Shown here: in pieces, positions 26,258 to 35,089 of the stretch
How positions within the stretch are numbered: position 1 is the stretch's first letter
Layout of the letters: every line of letters starts with the position of its first letter
DNA from: Peribacillus huizhouensis
Lineage (GTDB): Bacteria > Bacillota > Bacilli > Bacillales > DSM-1321
DNA length: 64,000 bases
Direction: 5' to 3'
NCBI RefSeq assembly: GCF_014138605.1
Contig: NZ_JACJHX010000002.1
Coordinates: 225,899-289,898 of the forward strand
The notes under the pieces: generated by a model
Databases searched by the model: none
What the model was told of the DNA's origin: nothing
What the model saw: the letters and a program-made list of their open reading frames with translations, nothing else
Program-made: the position numbers and the translations under genes

Positions 26258-26827
26258 TTACCTTAATATATAGTTCTTTTTATGTTCATCTTGATTACTA
26301 TTTAATAACCAAGGATACTTTTCCTTATGTTGATACAGATCTTCAGGGTAAATAACAGCAGGGATTACATAATCCCCTTTATAGTAGATTTGTTCACCAA
26401 CAGACTCCAATGGAAACTTATAAATCATTCTTAGTGTCTTATAGAAAGCCCTCTCAAGTAAAGCGACACAACAACTGATTTCATGTTGTTCCGAATAGTG
26501 AACAAACACCGATAATAGTCTTTCTAGATTCTTTCCTCTAAATTGTTTTAAGATGGCAACCTTATCAATTTCTATCACCGATTCTGGATTATTATTAATC
26601 GATTCAATCTGGTGAAAGGGATATACTGTGTTAATATTATTATTCGGCTCTAATAGATATGGCTTAAATTCTATCGTTCCTACTTTTTGTTCTTTTGAAT
26701 CTATGATTATGTATCGATCGGCTGGACCATCTTCCATTTCCAAACCATATCCTTTTTCAAGCCAACACTCTATCCAAATATTATTAAATTGATTAAACAA
26801 GGCTAATGAATCTACTTTTATATACAA
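26258..26827 (-). CDS. GNAT-like acyltransferase-fold protein
   Basis: A 189-residue protein with a likely GNAT fold: an N-terminal IYIKVDSL strand, a central ESVIEIDKVAILKQFRGKNLERLLSVF carrying a Q/RxxGx-type acyl-CoA loop, and a C-terminal domain rich in aromatic residues. It recalls the autoinducer-synthase/N-acyl-amino-acid-synthase branch, but that is uncertain. Start TTG 26827 is chosen because TTGGAGG precedes it by 8 bases; the frame's earlier ATG at 26884 has none. It lies just before the GGDEF-EAL gene, so the two probably form an operon. Confidence 0.65.
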   Translation of the reverse strand: MYIKVDSLALFNQFNNIWIECWLEKGYGLEMEDGPADRYIIIDSKEQKVGTIEFKPYLLEPNNNINTVYPFHQIESINNNPESVIEIDKVAILKQFRGKNLERLLSVFVHYSEQHEISCCVALLERAFYKTLRMIYKFPLESVGEQIYYKGDYVIPAVIYPEDLYQHKEKYPWLLNSNQDEHKKNYILR

Positions 26828-27151
26828 GATATTTTCCTCCAATTGACGAATGTAGTAAATTATCTGACCAAAATAATTATACATATAATCAGAAACTTAT
26901 TACCACATAAATCCAAAGGGCAGAAAAATAATTTAAAAGTATTTAAGCGTTATAAGGAACATACTGAATATTATCTATATCTGCCATATCAGCAAACCAA
27001 AAAGACAGAAAGCATCGATAGGGCATCTGTCTACTCTAAATTATTCTAGATGATGGATTGTAACCTTGTATATAAAACCCTTGATATGTAGCGCTAGTTC
27101 TTTACATCTCTATTATACCAAATTTCGAGGGTTATTCTTTTATTTTTTATT

Positions 27152-27770
27152 TTACTCTTCACCATTGTTTTGCCTTATGTTTAATAGAAAAGAAGAACCT
27201 TTAAAACTTCTATTCTTAAAGTATTGATTAGTGACTGGCACAGAAATTTGATTTAGCTTGTTATACCACTCTTTCATAGCTACATAAATTTGACCTGCTC
27301 GTTCTACGCTAGTTCCAAATTCATCAGCCGCATTAGTGGAACTTGTAGATAATCTTATTATGATCATTTTCGGTACAGATTTCTTTTTTTGTTTAACTTC
27401 ACCACCAGCACCCTTCTTCCCATCCACTTTCCCGACTACAGCACTCTCTACCTTTTTCGCAAATCGCAAATTGGTTTCCTTAGCATCATCCACCACTTCG
27501 CCAACGGTTTTATTGTCTGAGAGCTTAACGCCGTTATTAGTGACGAATTCCAAACCAGGCAATCCATAGTTTCAAATTTTCTTGCCGATTCCTTTTGTAA
27601 AATCTTTGACCCGTGAAATGGAATGGCTAATTGAATCTGTAGCTTTCTTGGCAACGGCTTTTACACGATCGGGAAGAAGGGACGTTTTTGACTTTCGTCA
27701 AGCCTATCACGACATCATCGCCATAATGTCGTTAATCCATTTTATACCTTTCATGCCCCCTTTCCGGCTT
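27152..27770 (-). pseudogene. Degenerate gene, possibly secreted toxin or phage protein remnant
   Basis: The minus strand contains protein-like pieces in several frames. KGIKWINDIMAMMS near 27750 leads to KAVAKKATDSISHSISRVKD near 27640. The 136-codon stretch 27152-27562 then runs from GLEFVTNNGVKLSDNKTVGE to GTSVERAGQIYVAMKEWYNK and FKGSSFLLNIRQNNGEE. Stops and frameshifts separate them, and no start region is left. The Lys-rich, low-complexity linker followed by a globular end resembles polymorphic toxins, but I cannot name the family. Confidence 0.5.
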
Positions 27771-27879
27771 TTACAAGTGGGCCACCCACTATAGTATGCT
27801 TTAGCGTCATTAGGTGTCTGTAGTTTAACGTTTCCATATAATAACTGTAAGGACACGACTTAATGTTTTTCCAATCATA

Positions 27880-27914
27880 ACAAAAAAAGCCTTGCAGAAT
27901 TCTCTGCAAGGCTT
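27880..27914 (-). terminator. Strong intrinsic terminator after the protease gene
   Basis: A perfect stem AAGCCTTGCAGA/TCTGCAAGGCTT at 27887-27914, followed on the minus strand by TTTTTTTG. Confidence 0.85.
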
Positions 27915-27967
27915 CTCTTTCGCGCATTAAAGTATCAGGATTCAGGCACCAATATTTAAGATTTTTA

Positions 27968-29230
27968 CTATTCTCCTTCACCGTTCAAACCATTTCCTTC
28001 AATATTTTCATCATTTGGGAATGGGGCTTGATATAGTGCGGGATCCTCATTTTCGATAGGTTCTTCATCTTCCAAGAAATCTTCAGTGTCAACGGGTTCA
28101 ACGTATTCTTCATAAGTTTGATTGTCCTCTAGTTCCTCATACCCTATAGAATCATCAGTTCTTTGGTAATAGGAATCATCGTCAAAAGCATCTTGGGTAT
28201 AGGATGAGTCGATCTCTTCATCACTTGGATTCTCAACATATGTATCTGGTTCTTCTTCACTATATTCTCCGCCGTCAAAATACCAATATTCCTCATCTTC
28301 CCAAAGGTCTTGGTAATAATATTCACCGTATTCATTATAAAACAAATCGAAAATCTCTTGTTCAGTAAGCGGCTGTTCAACCCAGTCTTGAAGAATGCTA
28401 TAAACATCCTTGACAGGAATACTAAAACCAATCGCTTCTTCACCAATCATTTTTGCTGAATTAATAGCAATGGTTTTTCCACTTTTTTTAGATAATAGTG
28501 GTCCACCACTGCTGCCAGGAGAAATGGCTGCTGACATTTGATAGATGTTTTCATAAGAGCGGTTTCCAATGTAAAAATTGCGACCTACTCCAGTTATGTA
28601 TCCTATTGTTGCCGTATTTTCAAGACCATGCGGACTTCCAAGAGCGATTACTTCTTCTCCTATTAATGTCTGGTTTGAAGTTTCAAGCGCCATTGGCTCC
28701 TTTCCTGCCAACTCCGGAACACGAATAATGGCAATATCAGTATTGTTGGAATATCCAATTACCTGACCGCCGTATTCACTTCCATCTGAATTCTTCACAA
28801 TTGCCTGGACATATCCTTCAACCACGTGAGCATTGGTTACAATATCGCCTTTATGATTCATCAAAAAGCCAGATCCTTGAGCTGACTCTGTGTAAATTGT
28901 ATACACTTTAGTTTGCTGTTCTGCAATAACATCCGTAATGTCTTTTTTACTCTCTACCTGTGCCTCAGTCTTTTTAGCCGGTAAGACAACAGGTTTAGCT
29001 TGTTCTTCCATTACTTGTTTCACAGGCTCAGTTACTGTTTTCACTGACGCTATTTCTGGCGGTACAACATACTGAAAGTAATAATAGAGCGACAAACCCA
29101 ACGCCAATATGCTAAAAAAACTTAATGTAAGTAAAAAAGGAATGACTTTAGATTTTTTTAGCTTTTTCCCGCACGTTGAACAATAATTTGAGGAGTTTGC
29201 TATCTTTTCTCCACATGATGAACAATGCAT
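27968..29230 (-). CDS. HtrA-like serine protease with zinc ribbon and acidic tail
   Basis: A 420-residue trypsin-like protease. Order: cytosolic zinc ribbon (CSSCGEK and CSTCGKK, residues 3-22), one membrane helix (about 30-52), a linker, then an S1C protease domain with catalytic His135 (TNAHVV), Asp165 (NNTDIAII) and Ser241 (SPGSSGGPL). The last ~130 residues are a very acidic, Tyr- and Glu-rich tail with no PDZ domain, unlike classical HtrA/DegP. It probably acts outside the membrane on surface proteins. It has its own terminator, and its neighbours do not show the target. Confidence 0.88.
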   Translation of the reverse strand: MHCSSCGEKIANSSNYCSTCGKKLKKSKVIPFLLTLSFFSILALGLSLYYYFQYVVPPEIASVKTVTEPVKQVMEEQAKPVVLPAKKTEAQVESKKDITDVIAEQQTKVYTIYTESAQGSGFLMNHKGDIVTNAHVVEGYVQAIVKNSDGSEYGGQVIGYSNNTDIAIIRVPELAGKEPMALETSNQTLIGEEVIALGSPHGLENTATIGYITGVGRNFYIGNRSYENIYQMSAAISPGSSGGPLLSKKSGKTIAINSAKMIGEEAIGFSIPVKDVYSILQDWVEQPLTEQEIFDLFYNEYGEYYYQDLWEDEEYWYFDGGEYSEEEPDTYVENPSDEEIDSSYTQDAFDDDSYYQRTDDSIGYEELEDNQTYEEYVEPVDTEDFLEDEEPIENEDPALYQAPFPNDENIEGNGLNGEGE

Positions 29231-29662
29231 ATTTCCACTCTTTTCATATAAGTCTTTTATACTAATTATATAGAAAATTATGGATTTAGTCTAGGGGTTA
29301 ATAGACTAGTATTTAATAAGTAATATATGATGATTGGCACCCAAATCAAAACTATACAAAAAAACAACTACCGTTTTAACTGGTTCAGCTGCTTTTAGAC
29401 CTATCCTATTTCAATATAGACGTTCGTCCCTACGTTTTGTCACGATCATCAAACTTATCATAAAATAAGAGTATAGCCCCACCTACTTCAGACTAGTAGT
29501 TCGTAGTTGCACGCTTATATTGGAAGGGATAATCAAACTTCTACTATTAAAACTTACTTGTCCCCAGTATAAGAATCGTCTTCTAAAAGCAAAGAAAACC
29601 ATTCGCCAAGTTTTTGGAAGACTAAGATAAACAGAGGAAAGCTGATCTCCGTTTGAATTATC
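29231..29662. other. Intergenic region with no gene
   Basis: About 430 bases. It holds GATTGGCACC near 29332, similar to scattered Bacillus repeats, and ACGCTTATATTGGAAGGG at 29511-29528, which recurs with two changes at 30441-30458. No ORF with a ribosome binding site was seen. Confidence 0.5.
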
Positions 29663-30178
29663 TTATTTAAACCAAAACCAGTGTTTGACCGTACTTATCT
29701 TTTTACTACGTAGTAGCCCGTGGAAAAAGAGGATGCCTAGTAAGCCGCCAATTGTATCGATGATAACATCCTGCCATAAAGGCGTCCGACCGCCGGTAAA
29801 ATGTTGATGGATCTCGTCTAAACACGCATAGAAAAACACACACATCACTGGGACACTAAAAGAAAAAACACAGCGCTTAGAAAAATATCGTAAAGCAGCT
29901 ACAACCAAAAATCCAAAGACGAAAAAAATAGATAAATGAGCCGCTTTCCGGATAAAAAATTCAAGAAAACCAGCAAGACCTTGACTTTGGACACTTACCT
30001 CATGGCCACCATAACTAAAAACAACCCATGTTAACATATTCTCCAAACTAGTATGACCTTCGAGATACTTTCCTAAAAACGGTTGGAGATTCTGTTTTTC
30101 ATATGGTTGGGATGAAAAATAAAAAATACAAGAGGCCCAAAGTAGAAGACTAGCGAATAGAATGCGTTTTTGGTTCAT
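29663..30178 (-). CDS. VanZ-like membrane protein
   Basis: A 171-residue VanZ-family protein with about four membrane helices. Family signatures are FYFSSQPYEKQ near the N-terminus, the conserved FIRKAAHLSIFFVFGFLV, DEIHQHFTGGRTPLWQDVIIDTIGGLLGIL, and a short basic C-terminus. Start ATG 30178 has TTGGAGG about 12 bases upstream; the frame open to 30262 lacks a site. VanZ homologues affect glycopeptide tolerance in some species, but their general function is unresolved. It is flanked by two copies of an 18-base direct repeat. Confidence 0.85.
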   Translation of the reverse strand: MNQKRILFASLLLWASCIFYFSSQPYEKQNLQPFLGKYLEGHTSLENMLTWVVFSYGGHEVSVQSQGLAGFLEFFIRKAAHLSIFFVFGFLVVAALRYFSKRCVFSFSVPVMCVFFYACLDEIHQHFTGGRTPLWQDVIIDTIGGLLGILFFHGLLRSKKISTVKHWFWFK

Positions 30179-30495
30179 TGGAATAAATTCCTCCAATAGA
30201 TTTAATAGACAACATAATATGAATATGAGATATTCCGAAATCAAGTGAAAAAAATAGCTCATTATTTAAAATTTTCTTCTGGATTAATATGAAAAAGAGC
30301 ATCTGAATTAATGCCCTTTTTTACAAAACTAATTTTAGTGGATAAAATAACTACCTTGTATGTACCTGTAACAAATTGATAGGTTAGCAAATACTTTTAT
30401 ATTAATTATAATCCATAGATTTTGTAACATTCCTTTTAATACGCTCATATTGGAAAGGTGAAGCTCGTTACAAACGACGAGCCTTACTACCAACG
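30179..30495. other. Intergenic spacer
   Basis: Contains GAGCATCTGAATTAATGCCCTTTTTT (30297-30322), a short imperfect hairpin with a plus-strand T run. It also holds the hairpin GCTCGT...ACGAGC (30463-30482) and the second 18-base repeat copy (30441-30458). No gene seen. Confidence 0.5.
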
Positions 30496-30522
30496 AAAAA
30501 AGAAGCCTGTAAGCAAGCTTCC
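30496..30522 (-). terminator. Terminator after the SinI-like gene
   Basis: On the minus strand GAAGC...GCTTC forms a short stem followed by TTTTTT, about 45 bases after the gene stop. Confidence 0.65.
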
Positions 30523-30563
30523 AAAGTAAACCAATCTATCTTTCTCTCATTCAATCATTGTTT

Positions 30564-30692
30564 TCAGCAAGTCATTCTAGTTTTAGTCATGTTGTGGATA
30601 AAATTTCGCACCTCTTCAATAGATAAGCCTAAATTTTTCGCTTCTAAAATTAACTCCATCCATTCTGCTTCGTATACTACTTGCTTACTCAT
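30564..30692 (-). CDS. SinI-like anti-repressor, 42 residues
   Basis: ATG 30692 opens a 42-codon gene behind GGGTGAG. The product MSKQVVYEAEWMELILEAKN then LGLSIEEVRNFIHN matches the SinI dimerisation motif (EW..LI.EAK..GLS.EEVR.F). SinI proteins bind and titrate SinR-type repressors, releasing biofilm matrix genes in Bacillus. No sinR gene is beside it, so it probably acts on a repressor encoded elsewhere. It lies directly behind a class-I c-di-GMP riboswitch and is followed by a terminator, so it appears to be a single-gene, riboswitch-controlled unit. Confidence 0.85.
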   Translation of the reverse strand: MSKQVVYEAEWMELILEAKNLGLSIEEVRNFIHNMTKTRMTC

Positions 30693-30704
30693 ATACTCAC
30701 CCGA

Positions 30705-30785
30705 TTTGTGGCAACACAGCCGTCATAGCATAGCCTTAGACCTGTAATTTTGCGTCCCTATTTTTCAATAGGTTTGCTTTTCTCA
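30705..30785 (-). promoter_or_regulatory. Class-I cyclic-di-GMP riboswitch (GEMM-I)
   Basis: The minus strand reads GCAAACC, a small hairpin with a GAAA-type loop (CCTATTGAAAAATAGG), GGGACGCAAA, ACAGGTCTAAGG and ACGGCTGTGTTGCC. These are the conserved parts of the GEMM-I aptamer in the expected order. The 3' end lies about 10 bases before the GGGTGAG ribosome binding site of the SinI-like gene, suggesting translational rather than terminator-based control. Confidence 0.85.
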
Positions 30786-31084
30786 AAAGTAATGTAACAC
30801 TCTATTAGTTCCTTACAATATGTAGTTTGAATACTTTAATCCCAATTATTTGTAAGAATGATCCTATTCTTTCCCAGTAATCTTAATAATAAATTTACAT
30901 AACATTAACTATATATTAATAAATATACCAATATATTCTATTATTTGTAATCATTGTTTTTCTAAAAATTTCTACAATTTTCGACATCACTTCATTGAAC
31001 GCCATGGGCCAAGTAATAGAATCTCTTTTGGTTACAATACTTTTTGTCTTTAATGGTACTACAATGTTAACTTCTCAAATTAAA
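30786..31084. other. Spacer between lasso exporter gene and riboswitch
   Basis: About 300 AT-rich bases. No terminator for the exporter gene is evident, so readthrough into the riboswitch is possible. A weak promoter (TTGTAA, 16 bases, TACATT) may lie near 30793-30820 on the minus strand. Confidence 0.4.
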
Positions 31085-32938
31085 CTACCCACTTACTTCC
31101 ATTTGGTTACCTAATAGATGGCTAAACATCCCTCTTTTTTCTTTCGCTAATTGGTTATACGCCCCTACTTGGATTATTTCTCCCTGATCCATGACTACCA
31201 CTTGATCCGCATTACGAATGGTAGATAAGCGATGAGCAATGACGATGATGGTCATCGTTCCTTTTAGTCTTTCTATTGCAGCTTGAATCTTCGCTTCATT
31301 TTCTGTGTCTAATGCACTTGTTGCTTCATCGAGAACAAGGATGGAAGGTTTTCGTAAAATAGCTCGAGCTAGTACAAGTCGTTGCCTTTCCCCTCCTGAT
31401 AACCTAATTCCCCGATCGCCAATGAGCGTATCCAAACCTAGAGGCAGCTTCCTTACAAAATCTGCTGCTGCTGCGAACTCCAGTGCATCCCAAAGATACT
31501 CTTCACTCGCATTAGGCTCAATGATCATTAAATTGTCTCGAATAGTTGCATTAAATAGAAATGGATCCTGAGGAATATAACTAATCGATTTCCTTAAGGA
31601 TAGTAAATGATCCTTAGTAAGAGGGACATCATCGATGGTCACTTCTCCCTGCTCTGGTTGATTTAAGCCCATAAAAAGATCAATTAACGTACTTTTCCCA
31701 GCACCTGACCGCCCTACGATTGCTGTCATCTTATTAGAGGGGATGTCTATATTAATATTTTGTAGCGCATATGTATTTTCATTTGGATGATACCTAAAAG
31801 AGACATCACGACAAGATAACCCATGTTTAATCTCGATTGGCGTTACATCTTGATAATCACGGTTAAATAACTCTCTTGCTTCTAAACTCTCATTTTGTAA
31901 ATCCAATAATGCTTTAAAGGAGGGAACAATGGCTCCTAGTTGCTCCAAATAAGCCTGGATCCCCGTAATCATTGGCCATAGTCTAGAAAAGATAACGAGA
32001 ATTAGCATCAATTGAGCTCCCTCAGCTTTAAACGTTTGGATGGAAAGAAACACAAAAAAAGCGATTAATAAGGAAGAGGCAACTTTGAAGACCATTTGTG
32101 AGGTTGAATTTAGTTTAGTTATCTTAACACTATTATGTTCCATTTCTTTAATTAAAGGAAGAAACCAATTCAAGTGAGATTCCTCTAGAGAATTACTTTT
32201 AATATCTTTAATCCCGTTAAAATGATCGGTAATTCCTCCTAAGTAACTTTGTGATAATAGAAAGGATTCCTTCCCATAAAACATAGACCTCTTGACGAAC
32301 TTTCTAGAAAAAAAGATAAGAATCATACCGAAAAGTAAGATTATGCTAGTCATATTCACTGATAAATAAAAGGCAACACCAATCTGAAACAAAATAAATA
32401 TGAAAGAAGATAAGAACTTTAAAAACAATTGAACACCAGCACTTACATTAAATATTTCTTTTGTCATTAAGTTGATAATATCCGATTTTCTCTTCTTTAA
32501 ATAAAATCCCCAGTTCGATTGAAGTAACCCTCTATAGGTCTCTTCTCTTAAATGCCTAATAAAACCTTGTTGGATCTTTGCCCCTAAGACTGATTGATTC
32601 CTCTTAAAAATACTTTGTCCCATCATAAGAAGCACATATATCCCTAATATGATGATGAGACTGAGTGTTTCAGGAATACCTTGAAATAATTCGTTAATCC
32701 AGCTTATAAATGGAATTTCCTTTGTAGTAACATCCAAAATTCCAGTTAAACCTACCAAAGGTATTAATAAGAAAATTCCAACACTTTCTAATAAACTAAT
32801 GAAAATCATGCAAATTAGATTGATATAAAGTATTTTTCCTGAATAATTATGAATTCGCTTTGTAAAGTACAAAAGATGTTTCAAATCCATATCCTCCTTT
32901 TGCATGACTTGTTCTTTATTATCATGATCCACATACAT
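31085..32938 (-). CDS. Lasso peptide ABC exporter (D protein)
   Basis: A 617-residue half-type ABC exporter expected to secrete the mature lasso peptide and give self-protection. The N-terminal ~330 residues form a six-helix exporter domain. The ATPase has Walker A GRSGAGKST, the signature LSGGERQRLVLARAIL and Walker B VLDEATSALD, then IAHRLSTIRNADQ. There is no peptidase-C39 domain, as expected when leader removal is done by B1/B2. It follows the B2 gene by 42 bases. The exact start is uncertain; an internal GGAGGAT near residue 16 could serve a shorter form. Confidence 0.9.
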   Translation of the reverse strand: MYVDHDNKEQVMQKEDMDLKHLLYFTKRIHNYSGKILYINLICMIFISLLESVGIFLLIPLVGLTGILDVTTKEIPFISWINELFQGIPETLSLIIILGIYVLLMMGQSIFKRNQSVLGAKIQQGFIRHLREETYRGLLQSNWGFYLKKRKSDIINLMTKEIFNVSAGVQLFLKFLSSFIFILFQIGVAFYLSVNMTSIILLFGMILIFFSRKFVKRSMFYGKESFLLSQSYLGGITDHFNGIKDIKSNSLEESHLNWFLPLIKEMEHNSVKITKLNSTSQMVFKVASSLLIAFFVFLSIQTFKAEGAQLMLILVIFSRLWPMITGIQAYLEQLGAIVPSFKALLDLQNESLEARELFNRDYQDVTPIEIKHGLSCRDVSFRYHPNENTYALQNINIDIPSNKMTAIVGRSGAGKSTLIDLFMGLNQPEQGEVTIDDVPLTKDHLLSLRKSISYIPQDPFLFNATIRDNLMIIEPNASEEYLWDALEFAAAADFVRKLPLGLDTLIGDRGIRLSGGERQRLVLARAILRKPSILVLDEATSALDTENEAKIQAAIERLKGTMTIIVIAHRLSTIRNADQVVVMDQGEIIQVGAYNQLAKEKRGMFSHLLGNQMEVSG

Positions 32939-32980
32939 AGTTAAATCAGGTTTCTTTTAAAGAGTGAGCTATTAATCTAA

Positions 32981-33448
32981 TTAATCAGCCTTATTAGCAC
33001 TGATTTCTTTAGCAAACTTTGCAACAACTGTAAACTTATCCATTACTTCGGAACCTGATATAAAAATTGGACCACTACGTAACCAGGCATGGGCAATAAG
33101 GTCACCTTTTTCATCTTTAGCTGTGCCTAAATAAAGTGTGCTTTCAATGTTTCTTTTCTCTAGCATTTTCATTCCAGCAATGGCCTTTACAAGACATTCA
33201 CTTTCCCAAAACGTATAACTGCTCATCAAATGAATAGCATGAGAAACACTAACTAACACTTTTTTATTCGAAAGATCAGTTGTACTAGATGTCTCTTGCA
33301 TTTTCTTTCCTAAAGAAGGAACCACTTTTGAAAAAGGGATGCTTTTCAAATAGCGAGCCCAAGCTAAATAAAGATAGGCTTCAATCAACATCAACTTCGT
33401 TTTCTTATCTAGCCTTACAAATGATCGCGCTTTCTTCAAAATGGTCAT
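32981..33448 (-). CDS. Lasso leader peptidase (B2, transglutaminase-like)
   Basis: A 155-residue transglutaminase-fold cysteine protease that cleaves the leader from the precursor. The nucleophile Cys85 (WESECLVKA) and His120 (IAHAWLRSG) are visible, with the downstream IFISGSEVMDKF. Split from its RRE partner (B1), as in most Firmicute clusters. ATG 33448 has AGGAGGACAAG directly upstream. It lies 44 bases after the B1 gene. Length and motif fit the B2 half of McjB-type enzymes. Confidence 0.92.
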   Translation of the reverse strand: MTILKKARSFVRLDKKTKLMLIEAYLYLAWARYLKSIPFSKVVPSLGKKMQETSSTTDLSNKKVLVSVSHAIHLMSSYTFWESECLVKAIAGMKMLEKRNIESTLYLGTAKDEKGDLIAHAWLRSGPIFISGSEVMDKFTVVAKFAKEISANKAD

Positions 33449-33492
33449 CTTGTCCTCCTAGAGTTTGAAAATCATGAAAACTAGGAATATGC

Positions 33493-33786
33493 TTATGCTT
33501 CTATCTTAATTAAACCTTCTTCTAGCAACTGATTTAAAAAGGCATGGACTTGTTCCTCACACTTTGTCTGCTCGACATCATATTGAGATTGTAATGTTGT
33601 AACCAACTCTTCCAATGAAATCGAGTCCTTAATCAACTCCCATATTACTCCACCTAATGCACCTAAATTATAATACTTCCCATTGTGTATACTTAACATC
33701 ACTGTTTCGCCATCCATATCACTTACGATATTTCCTTCCATTTGACTAATCAGATGGTTGTGGGTTAATTCTTTAGTTTTTAACAT
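33493..33786 (-). CDS. Lasso RRE protein (B1, PqqD-like)
   Basis: A 97-residue PqqD-like RiPP recognition element that binds the precursor leader and presents it to the protease. Seen: VSDMDGETVMLSIHNGKYYNLGALGGVIWELI and the acidic C-terminal helix of the family. It starts inside the kinase gene (14-base overlap) with AGGAGAATTTTC before the ATG, so the two are translationally coupled. The leader motif it should read, roughly P-VLEVLDV, is present in the precursor at 35090-35239. Confidence 0.93.
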   Translation of the reverse strand: MLKTKELTHNHLISQMEGNIVSDMDGETVMLSIHNGKYYNLGALGGVIWELIKDSISLEELVTTLQSQYDVEQTKCEEQVHAFLNQLLEEGLIKIEA

Positions 33787-34717
33787 GAAAATTCTCCTTC
33801 TTTTTTAACGTATTTAATATTAAGTCAGTTAATTCATGTGCCGTAAAATGGGAAATTGGTCTATGTAATCGGTAAATGTCAATTTTATTGACCATCTTTG
33901 CAGAGGTGTTAAAGTGCCAATCTATTAAATTTGAGGGTTCAATAAATAGATTACGATAGGTATGATTGAATAATACAAGAAAGCGTTCCATTTTTTGAAT
34001 AGGATGCATTTCCACCACATCAGCCTCTGTTTTAACTAATTCAATTACACCAGCAAGAGGCAATGGTTCGTTGACAAACAGATTTTGAACCGGAACTGCA
34101 AATTTCGCTTCTCTATCTACTAGTGGTTGATAATTACTCGATACCATCCCAAAGTGATTTAAGCTTTCCATCCATAATTTTTGCTGCGGATATGCAGGTG
34201 CCACAACTGGAATATTTTCTTTATAAAGAGATACTGGAATAACGTCATCGCTTAGAAGTCTGTAGCCTTTGTTTAAAAAAGCAGAAGCAAGCGTAGATTT
34301 TCCAGCACCTGAATCTCCTACAATTGCATACGCCTTTCCATCTATGGCCACAGCACTCCCATGCAGTGGAAGAATTTTTCTTTGCAACAGTACAGCTCCC
34401 ATGCAAGTACCCAGAATATAAATCCTGATTTCATTTTCCTGAGAATTTTCCATAGGTGAAAAAAAAATTTCATGCCCATTTCTAATTAAAAAAGTGGCGA
34501 CACTAGGAACTTGAAACATAACTGATTTTTCTCTCATGACAAAGTGCTCATTTATTACGGATTGTTTAGCCCATGTATCGGTGAGATCTGTCTTTTTAAT
34601 AACTATATCAATTACACTATCTTTATCATTGATTTGAGTTAATTCTGGTAGATGAATTTCACTAGAAATAGTTAAACCAAATGCTTTATATATATTTTTT
34701 TCTGCAGTCTCTATCAA
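33773..34717 (-). CDS. HPrK-like lasso peptide kinase
   Basis: A 314-residue kinase of the HPr-kinase-like family that in paeninodin-type clusters phosphorylates the C-terminal Ser of the precursor. The P-loop GDSGAGKST is at 134-142, preceded by the family LPLHGSAV (His119) and followed by LLSDDVIPV. The start is TTG 34717 behind GTGGAGGATC. It lies after the precursor across a terminator and a promoter, and overlaps the RRE gene. The presence of this kinase and a C-terminal Ser in the predicted core fit together. Confidence 0.92.
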   Translation of the reverse strand: MIETAEKNIYKAFGLTISSEIHLPELTQINDKDSVIDIVIKKTDLTDTWAKQSVINEHFVMREKSVMFQVPSVATFLIRNGHEIFFSPMENSQENEIRIYILGTCMGAVLLQRKILPLHGSAVAIDGKAYAIVGDSGAGKSTLASAFLNKGYRLLSDDVIPVSLYKENIPVVAPAYPQQKLWMESLNHFGMVSSNYQPLVDREAKFAVPVQNLFVNEPLPLAGVIELVKTEADVVEMHPIQKMERFLVLFNHTYRNLFIEPSNLIDWHFNTSAKMVNKIDIYRLHRPISHFTAHELTDLILNTLKKKENFHVKN

Positions 34718-34791
34718 CTATTGATCCTCCACGTTCAAAACTTCTATATACAGATCTTTAATAAGTACTAAAATAAAAAGTCTGAAATTTA

Positions 34792-34820
34792 TTAAACGGT
34801 TTTCTTATGGACTATGTCAA
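34792..34820 (-). promoter_or_regulatory. Possible internal promoter for the kinase-B1-B2-D genes
   Basis: TTGACA (34815-34820) and GTTTAA (34792-34797) with 17-base spacing on the minus strand. The -10 is weak. The site lies between the precursor terminator and the kinase gene. Confidence 0.4.
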
Positions 34821-34940
34821 AATCCATTGTATTCTATATAAAGAACAAATAATTCTTTTGTTTAATAAGACTTTACTCTATTGAATCCCTCAATAAAATT
34901 CTTATTAATGAAGTAATACTTATATATTTTATTATTATTA

Positions 34941-34979
34941 AAAAGCCCTATACGATTAATACCTTGTATAGGAGCTTTT
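34941..34979 (-). terminator. Terminator between precursor and kinase genes
   Basis: AAAGCTCCTATAC and GTATAGGGCTTTTT form a stem followed by a T run on the minus strand, about 110 bases after the precursor stop. It would let the precursor be made in excess of the downstream enzymes. Confidence 0.75.
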
Positions 34980-35089
34980 CAACCTGTACGTTAATAGAGC
35001 AGCAATCTAGCGGGTTCCCATATGTATGAAATACCCTAATTTGAATATTTTTACAATATCGATAATTAATAAACCTAATCTTTTTTCTC

